The notes under the pieces were generated by a model that did not search any database, was not told the DNA's origin, and was given only the letters and a program-made list of their open reading frames with translations. DNA of 64,000 nucleotides. Origin: Roseibium litorale (lineage in GTDB: Bacteria; Pseudomonadota; Alphaproteobacteria; Rhizobiales; Stappiaceae). Both the position numbers and the translations under genes were made by a program. Location: NCBI RefSeq assembly GCF_014842915.1, contig NZ_JACYXI010000013.1, positions 1 to 64,000 on the forward strand, in the 5' to 3' direction. Shown here in pieces: positions 24,268-34,267 of this stretch. Each line of letters starts with the position of its first letter. Position 1 is the stretch's first letter.

Positions 24268-25440
24268 TCACTTATAGGGATCTGCCGCGTCGCGCAAACC
24301 ATCGCCCAGGAAATTGAACGCCAGAACCACAATGATGATCGGGATAACCGGGGCCATGAGCCAGGGATAGACCGTCACCACGGATATGTTCTGCGCTTCG
24401 TTCAAGAGCACGCCCCAGGACACGGACGGGCGGCGCAGGCCGAGGTTCAGGAACGACAGGGCCGTCTCCCCCAGGATCATCGAGGGGATGGACAGGGTCG
24501 CAGAGGCGATGATGTGACTGGTGAATCCCGGCAGCAGATGCCGGGTGATCACCCGCTTGGGCTTCGCCCCCATCAGCAGCGCCGCCTTGGCATATTCTTC
24601 TTCGCGCAAGGACAGAAGCTTGGAGCGCACGGCACGGGCAAGGCCCGGCCAGTCCAGTAGGCCCAGGATGACCGTCAGGCCAAAATAGATCCAGACCGGG
24701 CTCCAGGTCACTGGCAGCGCCGCGGACAGTGCCATCCAGAGCGGCAGCTCCGGCAGGGACCGCATGATCTCGATCAGCCGCTGGATCAGATTGTCGGCAA
24801 GGCCACCGAAATAACCGGCGATGCCGCCGAAGAACAGCCCGAGCACGATGGCAATTGTCACCCCGACCAGACCAACGGTGAGCGACAGGCGCGCGCCATA
24901 AACGAGACCGGAGAACTGGTCACGGCCCAGCCGGTCCGTTCCCAGAAGGAAAAGCGTGCCGCCTTCAGCCGGACAAACCAGATGGAAGTCCGCCTTGAAC
25001 AGCCCCCAGAAGTCGTAAGGATCGCCCGAACAGAGGAACCGCAGCTTCTGAACCTTCGTCGTGTCGTCTGTAAAGACCCACTTCAGATTGACCATGTCCA
25101 GTTCGGACTTCATGCCGTAGACGAACGGGCCGACGAGCTTTCCCTCATGAAAGAGATGCAGCGGCTGCGGCGGGGCATAAAGATGCTGGCTGTCGCGGGT
25201 GTTGGGCGTATAGGGCGCGATCAGCTCCGCGAACGGGACGCAGAGATAAAATAGCAGCAGAATGACACCGGACCAGACCGCCAGCTTGTGGCGGCGGAAC
25301 TTCCACCACATGATCTGCCATTGGGAGGCTTGATAGAAGCGCTCCTGCTCGGGCGTCAAATCCTCGGCAACCGCCGGATTAAAAGGATCTGGATGAACGT
25401 AATGGGTGCTCACGGCCGTGGTTTCCTTTGTCCCGGTCAT
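24268..25440 (-). CDS. Peptide-type ABC transporter permease (OppC/YejE-like)
   Basis: A 390-residue inner-membrane permease. A cytoplasmic N-terminal tail and first membrane segment (LAVWSGVILLLFYLCVPFAEL) are followed by a periplasmic region of about 100 residues with a likely disulphide (FLCSGDPYDF and HLVCPAEGG), then the five-helix permease core. The ATPase-contact loop EEYAKAALLMGAKPKRVITR is the EAA motif. The long periplasmic insert is found in YejE-like transporters of microcin C or complex peptides. The start overlaps the upstream permease stop by 4 bases. Confidence 0.9.
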   Translation of the reverse strand: MTGTKETTAVSTHYVHPDPFNPAVAEDLTPEQERFYQASQWQIMWWKFRRHKLAVWSGVILLLFYLCVPFAELIAPYTPNTRDSQHLYAPPQPLHLFHEGKLVGPFVYGMKSELDMVNLKWVFTDDTTKVQKLRFLCSGDPYDFWGLFKADFHLVCPAEGGTLFLLGTDRLGRDQFSGLVYGARLSLTVGLVGVTIAIVLGLFFGGIAGYFGGLADNLIQRLIEIMRSLPELPLWMALSAALPVTWSPVWIYFGLTVILGLLDWPGLARAVRSKLLSLREEEYAKAALLMGAKPKRVITRHLLPGFTSHIIASATLSIPSMILGETALSFLNLGLRRPSVSWGVLLNEAQNISVVTVYPWLMAPVIPIIIVVLAFNFLGDGLRDAADPYK

Positions 25441-26465
25441 GACGCGGCCCTCCCGCCAAGCCGGATTCGCGGATCAAGCACGGCCAGCAGCAGGTCGGAC
25501 ACCAGCATTCCGATCAGGGTCAGAACAGCAACGAAAAGAAGAATGAAGCCCGCCAGATACTGATCCTGGCTCTGCAGCGCGGACAAAAGCACCGGCCCGA
25601 CGGTCGGCAGGTTCAAGACCACGGACACGATAACGGAGCCGGAAACCAGCGACGGGATCAGGTTGCCAATGTCGGCGATGAACGGGTTGAGGGCCATCCG
25701 CAGCGGATATTTGGCGAGCAGCTTCTTTTCCGACAGGCCCTTGGCTCTGGCAGTCGTCACATATTGCTTGTGCAGCTCGTCCAGAAGATTGGCGCGCAGG
25801 CGGCGGATCATCGCCGCCGTGCCTGCCGTGCCAATGACGATGGTGGGCACGACAAGATGGGCCAGAACCGACAGCACCTTGCCCATGCTCCAATCCTGAT
25901 CAATGTATTCCGGCGCCATAAGCCCGCCCACAGACAGGCCGAACCAGCGGTTGAAGAAATAAAGCAGGATCAGACCGAGCAGGAAGTTCGGCACCGCCAG
26001 GCCGAGATAGCCCAGGAAGGTGAAGCCGTAGTCGCCCCAGGAATACTGCCGGGTGGCCGAGTAGATGCCGATCGGGAAAGAGACGATGTAGACGAACAGG
26101 ATGGTGGTAAAGTTCAGGATCACCGTCAGCGGCAGTGTCGGGCCGATCACTGTTTCAACGGGTTTGTCGAACTCGAAGGACCAGCCCCAGTTCCCCTGCA
26201 GCAAGCCATCGAAGCCATGCGGGCCGGACCACAGGCCCACCCAGATCAGGTAACGCTCGAAGAAGGGCCGGTCGAGAGCGAATTCCTTGCGCAGGAATTC
26301 GAGCTTGGCAATAGACGCGGTTTCGCCGGTCGACTTGAGTGCCGAGATCTGGTTGGAAATATAATCCCCGGCAGGCAGTTCGATAATGAAAAACGTCAGG
26401 AAGCTGATGATAAGAAGCGTCGGGATCATCGCGAAGATCCGGCGCACGATATAGTAGATCATCAA
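25437..26465 (-). CDS. Peptide-type ABC transporter permease (OppB/YejB-like)
   Basis: A 342-residue inner-membrane permease with the N-terminal YYIVRRIFAMIPTLLIISFL segment standard for OppB/DppB proteins, and a periplasmic loop about residues 35-100 (EFLRKEFALDRPFFERYLIW). Five further helices follow, with the EAA loop QYVTTARAKGLSEKKLLAKY. It pairs with the downstream permease, with which it overlaps by 4 bases (ATGA). The second Met (26462) is an equally good start. It transports whatever the 26569-28467 binding protein delivers. Confidence 0.92.
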   Translation of the reverse strand: MMIYYIVRRIFAMIPTLLIISFLTFFIIELPAGDYISNQISALKSTGETASIAKLEFLRKEFALDRPFFERYLIWVGLWSGPHGFDGLLQGNWGWSFEFDKPVETVIGPTLPLTVILNFTTILFVYIVSFPIGIYSATRQYSWGDYGFTFLGYLGLAVPNFLLGLILLYFFNRWFGLSVGGLMAPEYIDQDWSMGKVLSVLAHLVVPTIVIGTAGTAAMIRRLRANLLDELHKQYVTTARAKGLSEKKLLAKYPLRMALNPFIADIGNLIPSLVSGSVIVSVVLNLPTVGPVLLSALQSQDQYLAGFILLFVAVLTLIGMLVSDLLLAVLDPRIRLGGRAAS

Positions 26466-26528
26466 ATTTCCCCTCTCCCTCTTTTCTGCATTCTTGAGGG
26501 ACTGTTTTTCTTATCTATCAAATGAAAC

Positions 26529-26551
26529 GCGCCCGGGCAGACCCGGACGCG
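26529..26551 (-). terminator. Hairpin after the peptide-binding protein gene
   Basis: On the minus strand, CGCGTCCGGG pairs with CCCGGGCGCG (one G-U) around TCTG, followed by TTTC. It lies 18 bases after the stop of the binding-protein gene and before the permease genes, so it may attenuate the operon to give more binding protein than permease. Confidence 0.55.
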
Positions 26552-26568
26552 CATGACCATACCCGGGT

Positions 26569-28467
26569 TTAGCGGCGGTGCTTCTCGTCGAGGAAGAACT
26601 CATCCATGCGGTGAATACCGAACTGTGCGCCCGGATCCCAGCCGTAGATGGCCGTCAGGGGCACATTCTGCACGCCGTTTATGACAACCGGTTGCGGTAC
26701 CTCGGACACAAGACCAATGTGGATGGTCTCATCCGCATGGATTTGCAGCATCTCCTCCCAGATCTTGCCGCGTTCCTCAGAGGATGCCGATCCAAGCCAG
26801 GACTTGTAAAGGTCCATCAGGCGGATAGCCGGTTCCCAATCAGGCTTCTCACCGCCAGCTCCTTGCGTCTCATAATAGTCGCCCCAGGCATGCCAGGACA
26901 AGAAATCACCGCTTGTGGGCGCATAGTCGTTGGGCGGCATCTCGGAGGTCGGAATACCGTTCTCGAAGCCGGACCAGACCGACATGACCAGATCGCCGGT
27001 CACAGCCCGGTCGCGGACGATGTCACGCTGGCTCGGCTTGATGAACAGCTTAATGCCGATTTCCTTCCAGGTTTCGGCTACGAGCTCCAGCGCATCGTCG
27101 TGGGACTGATGCTCGCCGAAGGTCTCGATGATGATTTCCAGCGGACGGCCGTCCTTCATCAGCCGCACACCATCGCCCCGGCGCTCGGTCATGCCCAGCT
27201 CATCCAGAAGCGCGTTGGCTTTGGCCGGATCATACTCCGCCCACTCACTGCGGAAGCTGGCCTTGTAAAGCGGGCTCATATCCAGAACCGTATCGTTCCC
27301 AGCCTTGCCCAGGCCGAAGAACAGGGTGCGGTTGATCATGTCGCGGTCGATGCCGACAGACAGGGCATGACGGAACCGCTTGTCCCGCAACAGCTCACGC
27401 CAGACCGGGTCCTTCACCGTCAGGTTCGGCAGAATGGAAATTTCCGACCCCTTGGTGTTGGTCCAAAGCGCCGTCGTATAACCGCTCTGGGCCTCGCCCT
27501 GCTTCAGAACCGTGATATCGGAGAAGGAGAGATTGCGCGCCTGAAGGTCGCTTTCGCCTGCCTGGGTCTTGGCGGCGATCAGCTTGCCGTCCGCAACGGT
27601 CATGATGACCTTGTCGATATAGGGCAGCTGCTGCCCTGTGCTGTCGACCCGGTGGTAATAGGGATTGCGGTTCAGCACAAAACGGCGGTCGCTGTCCCCA
27701 TCTGTGCGCACCCAGGGCTGAAGCGACGGCAGATTGGGGTTCTGCGCGTTATACATGTCGTCCAGCTTGTTGTGCAGCGGTGCCCAGCCGCGGGCTTTCA
27801 TTGCCTCGGCCTTTTCCTCGATAAACTCGGGCTTGCCGTATTTGACGTGGAACTGCTTCAGATAATGGGCAGGACGGTAGATGAACGGCGGGCTGGACTT
27901 GGCCAGTTCCGGCAGAAACAGCGGGTTCGGCTTGTCCCAGGTGTAGCGGACCGTGGTGTCGTCCAGCACCTCGAACTTCGGGCCTTTGCCATCCACGAGC
28001 AGGAACGGCGGCAGGCCGGACGGGTTCAGTTCCGTGTTCGATGCCACGTCTTCGAAATAATAACGCAGATCTTCCGCACCGAAAGGCTGTCCATCCGACC
28101 ACTTGTGGCCCTTGCGCGTGTGCAGGGTGAAGGTACGGCCCTCCTCGACCTCGTAAGCTTCCAGAATGTCCGGAACAAGATCGAGCTTCTCATTGTAGCC
28201 CACGAGACGGGCATAGCCCCAGACATTGATCAGGCGCACATCCTTGGCCCGGCCGATCAGCGTATCCAATGTGCCGCCGGGTGTTCCCACCTTGCGGCCT
28301 TTGGCGTCCATGTCCACGATCAGCGGTTCGGCAGGCACACGCTCGCTCACCGGCGGCAGACTGCCGTCAATTCCAGGTGTTTCCTTCAGGTCCAGCGCCA
28401 GCGCCGGCCATGACGACAAAGCCGTGAAAACCAGCGCAAACGCGCCAATTCCCTTCCAAAACTTCAT
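26569..28467 (-). CDS. ABC transporter periplasmic peptide-binding protein (SBP_bac_5)
   Basis: A 632-residue exported binding protein, longer than DppA or OppA (about 530) and closer to YejA-like proteins of 600-620. Signal peptide 1-24 (GAFALVFTALSSWPALA). The mature part has the family-5 pattern FTLHTRKGHKWSDGQPFGAE, DVASNTEL, then the C-lobe RFRHALSVGIDRDMINR and WNYP-equivalent region ESDLQ. The ligand is probably an oligopeptide or a peptide-derived compound. The start overlaps the stop of the ATPase gene by 4 bases (ATGA), and a hairpin downstream separates it from the permeases. Confidence 0.9.
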   Translation of the reverse strand: MKFWKGIGAFALVFTALSSWPALALDLKETPGIDGSLPPVSERVPAEPLIVDMDAKGRKVGTPGGTLDTLIGRAKDVRLINVWGYARLVGYNEKLDLVPDILEAYEVEEGRTFTLHTRKGHKWSDGQPFGAEDLRYYFEDVASNTELNPSGLPPFLLVDGKGPKFEVLDDTTVRYTWDKPNPLFLPELAKSSPPFIYRPAHYLKQFHVKYGKPEFIEEKAEAMKARGWAPLHNKLDDMYNAQNPNLPSLQPWVRTDGDSDRRFVLNRNPYYHRVDSTGQQLPYIDKVIMTVADGKLIAAKTQAGESDLQARNLSFSDITVLKQGEAQSGYTTALWTNTKGSEISILPNLTVKDPVWRELLRDKRFRHALSVGIDRDMINRTLFFGLGKAGNDTVLDMSPLYKASFRSEWAEYDPAKANALLDELGMTERRGDGVRLMKDGRPLEIIIETFGEHQSHDDALELVAETWKEIGIKLFIKPSQRDIVRDRAVTGDLVMSVWSGFENGIPTSEMPPNDYAPTSGDFLSWHAWGDYYETQGAGGEKPDWEPAIRLMDLYKSWLGSASSEERGKIWEEMLQIHADETIHIGLVSEVPQPVVINGVQNVPLTAIYGWDPGAQFGIHRMDEFFLDEKHRR

Positions 28468-30350
28468 GCTGCAGTCCCCCTCGCGGCGCCGGAGGAAGCA
28501 AGCCCCGGCGCACAGACAAAATGATTTTCTTCTTGTTCAACCAGCACCGGCGCCATCTGATCGGTCAAGCGGTAAGGTTCCGGCCAGTTTGCCGGATCGG
28601 ACGCCCTTTGGGCGCCAATTGCTGAGAAGTCGAGCGGCGCATTCAGATCCGGCGCGGGAACCGCTGCCAGAAGCGCCTTGGTGTAGGGATGCAGCGGATT
28701 GCCGACCACTTCCCGGGTTTCTCCAACTTCCACCACCCGGCCACGGCACATCACGGCGATCCGGTCGGCGATATAGTCAACCACCGCGAGGTTATGGCTG
28801 ACGAACAGGTAGGTGAGATTGAGGTCGCGCTTGAGATCCTGAAGCAGGTTGAGGATCTGCGCCTGAACGGAGACATCCAGCGCCGAGGTCGGCTCGTCGC
28901 ACAGGATGAACTCCGGATTGAGGGCCAGCGCGCGGGCAATGCCGATACGCTGGCGCTGGCCGCCGGAGAAGGAATGGGGATAGCGCCGCAGGTAGCGCGC
29001 ATCCAGGCCCACCAGGCTCATCAGCGAGCGGGCGCGCTCTGCCTGCTCGTCTGGCGTTCCGATATTATGGATCTGCAGCGGCTCGGTCAGGATGTCATTG
29101 ACCGTCATGCGCGGATTCAAAGAGGAGAAGGGATCCTGGAAGATCAGCTGGACGCGGCGGCGGTAGTCCATCAGATCATCGCCGGACAGCTTGGCGATGT
29201 CCTGAAGACCGTTGCCCCGGTTATAGAGAACCTTGCCGCCATTGAGGTCCAGGGCCCGCAAAACGGCGTTGGCCACCGTGGTCTTGCCTGACCCGGATTC
29301 TCCGACAAGCCCCAGGCACTCACCGCGTTTGATGGTCAGATTGACGCCGTCGAGTGCCTTCAAGACGGCCGGTTTGGGCGAGAAAAGACCGCTCTTGCGC
29401 AAGGCGAAGCACTTGCGGGCGTCCTGAACCTCCACCAATGGCTCGCCCGGAGCAACAGAGCACTCCACCCTGTTGCTCTTCAGATCTGCTGCATTGACGA
29501 CGATCGGGCGGATCGGAACCAGCCGCTCGCTCTTGTCCATGTTGAAGCTTGGAACGGCGTTGAGCAGAGCCTTGAGATAAGCGTGCTGAGGATTGGAAAA
29601 GAGCTGCTGCGCAGTCCCCTTTTCCATGATCTTGCCGTGATAGATCACCACCACATCGTCGGCCATGTTGGCCACGACCCCGAAATCATGGGTGATCATC
29701 AGGACCGACATTTCCAGCTCAGCCTGCACATCCTTGATCAGTTTCAGGATCTCCGCCTGGATCGTAACATCGAGGGCTGTTGTCGGCTCGTCGGCGATCA
29801 GCAGGGCCGGATTACAGATCATGGCCATGGCGATCATGGCACGCTGGCGCAAACCGCCGGACAATTCGAAGGGATAGGCATCGAGCGCACGGGCAGGATC
29901 GGGGAATTGCACCAGCTGGAGCATGCCGCGGGTTAGCTCCCGCGCTTCCGTCCTGCTCACGTTCCGGTGCAGCAGAGCCGCCTCCCCGATCTGGTCGCCG
30001 ATGGTGTGCAGCGGCGACAGCGAGGTCATCGGCTCCTGAAAGATGATGGCGACGCGGTTGCCGCGAAGGTCGCGCATGACGGCGCCCTTGCGGTCCAGAC
30101 CGGCAATGTCCACAGGCTCGCTGCTGCCGCGCGGGTCGGCCAGAAGCACCCGGCCAGATGTGACCGTTGCGGCCGTAGGCAAAAGACCCATGATGGTTTG
30201 GGAAATGACAGTTTTTCCGGAACCGGACTCGCCGACCAGAGCCACGGTCTTGTTCTGAGGAACCGTGAAGGACACATTGTCCACCGCACGGGTACGCCCC
30301 TCAGCCGTATGAAAATCGACAGTCAGGCCATCGATTGTCAAAACATCCAC
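28464..30350 (-). CDS. Fused dual ATPase of a peptide ABC transporter (DppD-DppF type)
   Basis: A 628-residue cytoplasmic ATPase with two complete nucleotide-binding domains. Each has Walker A GESGSGKT, a signature ([28 protein letters not shown]) and Walker B ([24 protein letters not shown]). The oligopeptide C-terminal extension [14 protein letters not shown] follows the second domain. The GTG at 30350 is chosen because GGAGGAA lies 6 bases upstream; a GTG at 30392 would add 14 residues but has no such site. First gene of the ATPase-binding protein-permease-permease operon. A perfect TGTGA-N6-TCACA site lies about 120 bp upstream, so control by a cAMP-CRP-type regulator is likely. Confidence 0.9.
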   Translation of the reverse strand: MDVLTIDGLTVDFHTAEGRTRAVDNVSFTVPQNKTVALVGESGSGKTVISQTIMGLLPTAATVTSGRVLLADPRGSSEPVDIAGLDRKGAVMRDLRGNRVAIIFQEPMTSLSPLHTIGDQIGEAALLHRNVSRTEARELTRGMLQLVQFPDPARALDAYPFELSGGLRQRAMIAMAMICNPALLIADEPTTALDVTIQAEILKLIKDVQAELEMSVLMITHDFGVVANMADDVVVIYHGKIMEKGTAQQLFSNPQHAYLKALLNAVPSFNMDKSERLVPIRPIVVNAADLKSNRVECSVAPGEPLVEVQDARKCFALRKSGLFSPKPAVLKALDGVNLTIKRGECLGLVGESGSGKTTVANAVLRALDLNGGKVLYNRGNGLQDIAKLSGDDLMDYRRRVQLIFQDPFSSLNPRMTVNDILTEPLQIHNIGTPDEQAERARSLMSLVGLDARYLRRYPHSFSGGQRQRIGIARALALNPEFILCDEPTSALDVSVQAQILNLLQDLKRDLNLTYLFVSHNLAVVDYIADRIAVMCRGRVVEVGETREVVGNPLHPYTKALLAAVPAPDLNAPLDFSAIGAQRASDPANWPEPYRLTDQMAPVLVEQEENHFVCAPGLASSGAARGTAA

Positions 30351-30468
30351 TGCCACTTCCTCCCGCGCGGTAAAGCGTGTCTCCACTGACACTAAAAGCC
30401 AGTGCCGGGTCGAAAGACAACCACAATTACCAGCAACTTAGCAATGGGTAAGGGGGAAATGATTGAAG

Positions 30469-30484
30469 TGTGATCCAGATCACA
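30469..30484. promoter_or_regulatory. Perfect CRP-type site TGTGA-N6-TCACA upstream of the peptide ABC operon
   Basis: TGTGATCCAGATCACA, an exact match to the cAMP-CRP consensus, lies 119-134 bp before the GTG of the ATPase gene and 26 bp after the end of the adenylate cyclase gene. By chance an exact match is expected about 0.06 times in 64 kb at even base composition; this window has two, both intergenic. Confidence 0.75.
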
Positions 30485-30509
30485 AACAGAGATCTGTCAG
30501 GCCATGCCG

Positions 30510-32453
30510 TTATTCAGCGGCGGTGATCGCAGGAAGACTGTAATCAGCAGTTTCCGGCTTGGCGAAAGGATCCAGTTTCCAGACCTGAAGTGCCCCGGCC
30601 CTGCCCCTCAGAGCGAAGTCTCCGGCAGCCTGTTCGCAGGTCTCGCCCGGCAGCTGGGACACCGTATCCGCACTGGCCAGGATCACAACCTCTTCACCGA
30701 TACCTAGATCTCTCCCCAGAGACTGCAGACGTTCCGTAACGTTCACCGTGTCTCCAACGACAGTATAGTTCCAGCGGTCAAGCGCCCCGACGTTGCCGAC
30801 AACCGCTGGCCCGGTGTGAATGCCGATACGCAGATGGATTACTGGAGCGCCGGTGTTTGCGGCCACAAGATTTGCGGCGTGGAGCGAACGTGCGATACGC
30901 CTTGCACTGCGCACTGCGGCAGCGGCATGGTCCGGCCGCGCGTCCGGCGCGCCCCAGAAGGCCAGCATGCCGTCGCCGATAAACTTGTCGACGGTGCCGC
31001 CTTCGGCTTCAACGGCAGCAACAAGGATCGAGAAATGCTCGTTGAGATGGCGGGCGGTTTCACTGGCGGTCATGTCTTCGGACAGGGCCGTAAAGCCGAC
31101 GATATCGGTAAAGACCACCGTCAGTTCGGCTTCCCTTGCCTGGGCCGCACGTTCACCACCCAGCCGCATCAGCTTGGAAAACAGCGATCTCGGCACGTAG
31201 GTGTTCATGGCCTTCAGGCCTTCAACCATCGAATTGAAGGCAAGCGCCACCTGATCAAGCTCGGCAACCCGGCTGCGCGGCAGCGGCTGCACATCTTCAA
31301 GCGCGAGGCTGCCAACCTTGCGGGACTGGATCGCAAGCACCTTCAACGGCATTGCCACGCGGCGTCCCATCCAGATGGCAATCATCACCGCAATCATGAG
31401 CGCACCGACGCCGACGATCGCCGAACCGGTCAGCCGGCGGATCTCACGGGAAATGGAAACCCCGCGGAAATACTGGCCGATCACCCAGGGCTGGTCGCTG
31501 TAACCCGGCACGACGATCCGCATCATGATGAAATCGTCTTCCCCAACGTCTATCTGGGACACGTCGATCCCGGAGGCTGCCGCCTTGTCGAAACCGGACA
31601 GTTTCTCGCCTTTATTAATGGCCGCCAGAACAGGATCTCCGAGCTCGGTCCGGCGTGCAGGCAAGCTTTTTGCAGGTTTCCCGCCGGTCTGCAGCTCTTC
31701 CATATCCGAGTGGAGGATCACGTCATCCCCATTGGCGATGATGAAGATCGTGGCGTCGTCGCCCTCTTCAATGCTGCGGATCGCCGTCCCCAGTTCGGTC
31801 AGGGAACTGGCCGCCGTCAACGTCGCCACCTTCTTGCCGCCCCGCACCAGCGGCACGGAGATATTGGCGAACTGGCCGATGTCGTTCAGCATCAACGGGC
31901 CCCAGGTCGGCGGGCTTTCTGCTGTCAGTTTGGGAAGAACGTATGTCTTCTCGCCTCCAGAGGGGATCTGGCGCCGGAAAGGCCACAGCCGTCCATTCGG
32001 CGCCCGGTAGACGCCGAAATTGTCACCGTTGAGATCGGTCACCACGAGAACAGTGATCTGATCATTTGCGGCAAGGGCGACTTGCAGCTGCCCGAGTGCC
32101 GCCGAAGTGTCCTCCAGGCTGATAATTCCGTTGTCAAAAAACGGCTTCAGATCGGTCACGGCCTGCTCCACGGAGCTGAAATGCCCGCGAAGCTCGCGCT
32201 CCATGCTTTGGGTGATCAGGATCGCCTTGTCGTTTAAAAGCGAGAAGGTGTTGCGGAAGTTCGCCTTGATTGAAAGAAACAGGACGAGCGCCAGCGCAAC
32301 CGCGACAAAACCACCGAAACCGAAGGAAATGATACGGGTGAGCGGTATGTTCAGACGCCGCCGCTTACGCTTTGGAACCACGACCTTGTTCAAGTCTGCG
32401 TCCTTCTTCCCTGGATGGCCCTCTTGGTTACGGCCAGTTTCCAGAACTTTCAT
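30510..32453 (-). CDS. Membrane-bound class III adenylate cyclase with periplasmic Cache-type sensor and HAMP
   Basis: A 647-residue inner-membrane enzyme making cyclic AMP from ATP. A basic N-terminal tail (PKRKRRRLN) and first membrane helix (residues 38-61) are followed by a periplasmic domain of about 270 residues with a dCache-like pattern (VTDLNGDNFGVYRAPNGRLW). A second helix (about 345-368), a HAMP linker and the cyclase domain (about 440-620) follow. Metal-binding Asp450 is in VVFTDIVGFTALSE, and the second Asp is in DKFIGDGMLAFWG, where the Lys is the adenine-selecting residue. NVTERLQS carries the transition-state residues. The ligand of the sensor domain is unknown. A CRP-type site lies just past the gene's 3' end, in front of the peptide-uptake operon. 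Confidence 0.92.
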   Translation of the reverse strand: MKVLETGRNQEGHPGKKDADLNKVVVPKRKRRRLNIPLTRIISFGFGGFVAVALALVLFLSIKANFRNTFSLLNDKAILITQSMERELRGHFSSVEQAVTDLKPFFDNGIISLEDTSAALGQLQVALAANDQITVLVVTDLNGDNFGVYRAPNGRLWPFRRQIPSGGEKTYVLPKLTAESPPTWGPLMLNDIGQFANISVPLVRGGKKVATLTAASSLTELGTAIRSIEEGDDATIFIIANGDDVILHSDMEELQTGGKPAKSLPARRTELGDPVLAAINKGEKLSGFDKAAASGIDVSQIDVGEDDFIMMRIVVPGYSDQPWVIGQYFRGVSISREIRRLTGSAIVGVGALMIAVMIAIWMGRRVAMPLKVLAIQSRKVGSLALEDVQPLPRSRVAELDQVALAFNSMVEGLKAMNTYVPRSLFSKLMRLGGERAAQAREAELTVVFTDIVGFTALSEDMTASETARHLNEHFSILVAAVEAEGGTVDKFIGDGMLAFWGAPDARPDHAAAAVRSARRIARSLHAANLVAANTGAPVIHLRIGIHTGPAVVGNVGALDRWNYTVVGDTVNVTERLQSLGRDLGIGEEVVILASADTVSQLPGETCEQAAGDFALRGRAGALQVWKLDPFAKPETADYSLPAITAAE

Positions 32454-32563
32454 ATATGCCTTGCTGACACCTGCATCCTAACCAAAACTATGGCGTAGCA
32501 CAGGCGCTAGCTGGGTTTCTTCGCGTCCGCCACCGGAAAATGGTAACGATTTGTCCCGGCGGA

Positions 32564-33745
32564 TCAATCCTTTGCCGCAGTTAACCCTAGCTCGGCAAGA
32601 ATCTCTTCCGTGTGCTCTCCCAGCCCGGGAGAAGCCCGCTCCAGCACCAGATTACTCTCCGAGAACCGTATTGGTGTCCGTACGGAGGGAATCGTTCCGG
32701 AAGCAGCTGATGGTAAAGGCAGGTCCACCTTCATCTGCCGGTGGGCCAGTTGAGGATCGTCAAACACATCCGCGACCGTGTTGATCGGCCCTGCCGGAAC
32801 GCCCTTTTTCTCCAGTTCGGACAAGAGCCCGTCACGGGTGAACCTGATGGTCTCCTCAAGCAGGACCGGTATGAGCTGCTCCCGGTTGGCAACACGTCGC
32901 GCATTGGTGGCGTAATCCGGATTTTCCAGAAGATCCCGCCGGTCCAGGATCTCGCACAGCTTCACGAACTGGCTATCATTGCCCACGGCAATGATCAGAT
33001 GGCCGTCGCTTGCCGGAAACACCTGATAGGGAACGATGTTCGGATGCGCATTGCCGAGACGGCGGGGCGCTGTCCCGGAGACCAGATAATTCATCGCCTG
33101 ATTGGCGAGAATGGCTGCAACAGAATCCAGAAGCGCCAGATCGACACGCTCCCCCCTGCCGGTCTGATCCCGGCGGCGGAGCGCTGCCAGCACGCCAACC
33201 ACTCCGTAGAGGCCGGTGAAGATATCGGCTACCGCGACGCCCACCTTCTGCGGCTCGCCGTCCGGCGATCCGGTCAGGTCCATCAAGCCGCCCATGCCCT
33301 GGATCATGAAGTCATAGCCGGCCCGGTGCGCATAGGGCCCGTCCTGGCCGAAGCCAGTGACAGAGCAATAGATCAGACGCGGATTCAAGGCCTTCAGGCT
33401 GTCATAGTCGAGACCGTATTTCTCCAGCCCGCCAACTTTGAAGTTCTCGATCAGGACGTCCGCATCCGCGACCAGACGGCGGACGATCTCCTGCCCCTGC
33501 TCGGTACGGAAATCAGCCGCAATGGACCGCTTTCCCCGGTTGCAGGCATGGAAATAGGCGGCATCCAGCCGGTTGCCTTCGCCATCCTCGACGAAGGGAG
33601 GTCCCCAGCCGCGCGTGTCATCGCCCGCAGGAGATTCGACCTTGATCACGTCGGCCCCGAGATCGGACAGGGTCTGGCCGATCCAGGGACCTGCCAGAAT
33701 CCGCGCGAGTTCCACGACCTTCACACCCTCAAGAGGAGCAGCCAT
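32564..33745 (-). CDS. CaiB/BaiF family CoA-transferase
   Basis: A 393-residue family III CoA-transferase that moves CoA between carboxylic acids. It has the conserved N-terminus VVELARILAGPWIGQTLSDL, GADVIKVESPAGDDTRGWGP, the YDFMIQGMGGLMDLTG region that carries the catalytic Asp, and GNDSQFVKLCEIL. The length is normal. No acyl-CoA dehydrogenase or hydratase is adjacent, so the substrate acid is not predictable. The gap to the methyltransferase upstream (33776) is 30 bp, and the two may share a transcript without a functional link. Confidence 0.93.
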   Translation of the reverse strand: MAAPLEGVKVVELARILAGPWIGQTLSDLGADVIKVESPAGDDTRGWGPPFVEDGEGNRLDAAYFHACNRGKRSIAADFRTEQGQEIVRRLVADADVLIENFKVGGLEKYGLDYDSLKALNPRLIYCSVTGFGQDGPYAHRAGYDFMIQGMGGLMDLTGSPDGEPQKVGVAVADIFTGLYGVVGVLAALRRRDQTGRGERVDLALLDSVAAILANQAMNYLVSGTAPRRLGNAHPNIVPYQVFPASDGHLIIAVGNDSQFVKLCEILDRRDLLENPDYATNARRVANREQLIPVLLEETIRFTRDGLLSELEKKGVPAGPINTVADVFDDPQLAHRQMKVDLPLPSAASGTIPSVRTPIRFSESNLVLERASPGLGEHTEEILAELGLTAAKD

Positions 33746-33775
33746 GAGTGCCTCCCTGGCAAACCGCCGCAGCGG

Positions 33776-34267
33776 TCAGCCTTGCTTCCGGTAGAGATGA
33801 TAGCGGCCCGGGCGGATGCCTTCAGGCTTGGGCAGCGTTTCGAAGTTCGGCAGATCCAGCGGCAAGCCGGACAGAACGTAGCCACCCGGCGCCGTGTGCA
33901 GGTCGATCAGCGGCGACAGCCAGGAAGACGTCGCCAGGTCCATCGTCGGATCACCGGAGCCGAGGTCGCAATGGATGAAGGCGGCTGGTCCCTTGATGCG
34001 CGGCCCGCAATAGGCGAGCGTGTCCCGGATTTCCCCGAAGATCATATGCTCGGCATCCGGAATGCAGCTCGGATGACAGGCCAGATCCCGGTCGAAGACA
34101 TAGATGTCCCGGTCAGGCAGGATCTCACGGATATGGTCATAGGTCCGGCCATTGCCGAGTCCAAGCTCAAGCACCGGCCCCTCTACCCCTGCAAGGCGCG
34201 CCGTGACGTCTTCCAGCAAAATCTTCTGGGCCGTGAGGCGGCGAATGAAACTGTCGAGGCGACTCAT
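33776..34267 (-). CDS. Small SAM-dependent methyltransferase-like protein (Methyltransf_17 type)
   Basis: A 163-residue protein with a SAM-binding core: GPVLELGLGNGRTYDHIREI is motif I, and IYVFDRDLACHPSC holds the acidic residue after strand 2. FIHCDLGSGDPTMD and GGYVLSGLPLDLPNFETLP are the later motifs. Short proteins of this pattern are annotated as class I SAM methyltransferases (PF12692). The substrate is unknown. The N-terminal helix SRLDSFIRRLTAQKILLEDV is amphipathic. The ATG at 34267 has no strong ribosome-binding site. Confidence 0.8.
   Translation of the reverse strand: MSRLDSFIRRLTAQKILLEDVTARLAGVEGPVLELGLGNGRTYDHIREILPDRDIYVFDRDLACHPSCIPDAEHMIFGEIRDTLAYCGPRIKGPAAFIHCDLGSGDPTMDLATSSWLSPLIDLHTAPGGYVLSGLPLDLPNFETLPKPEGIRPGRYHLYRKQG

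Noticed and set aside
26578..28413. 611-codon open frame on the plus strand
   Set aside because: Antisense to the peptide-binding protein gene, which has a signal peptide and family motifs.
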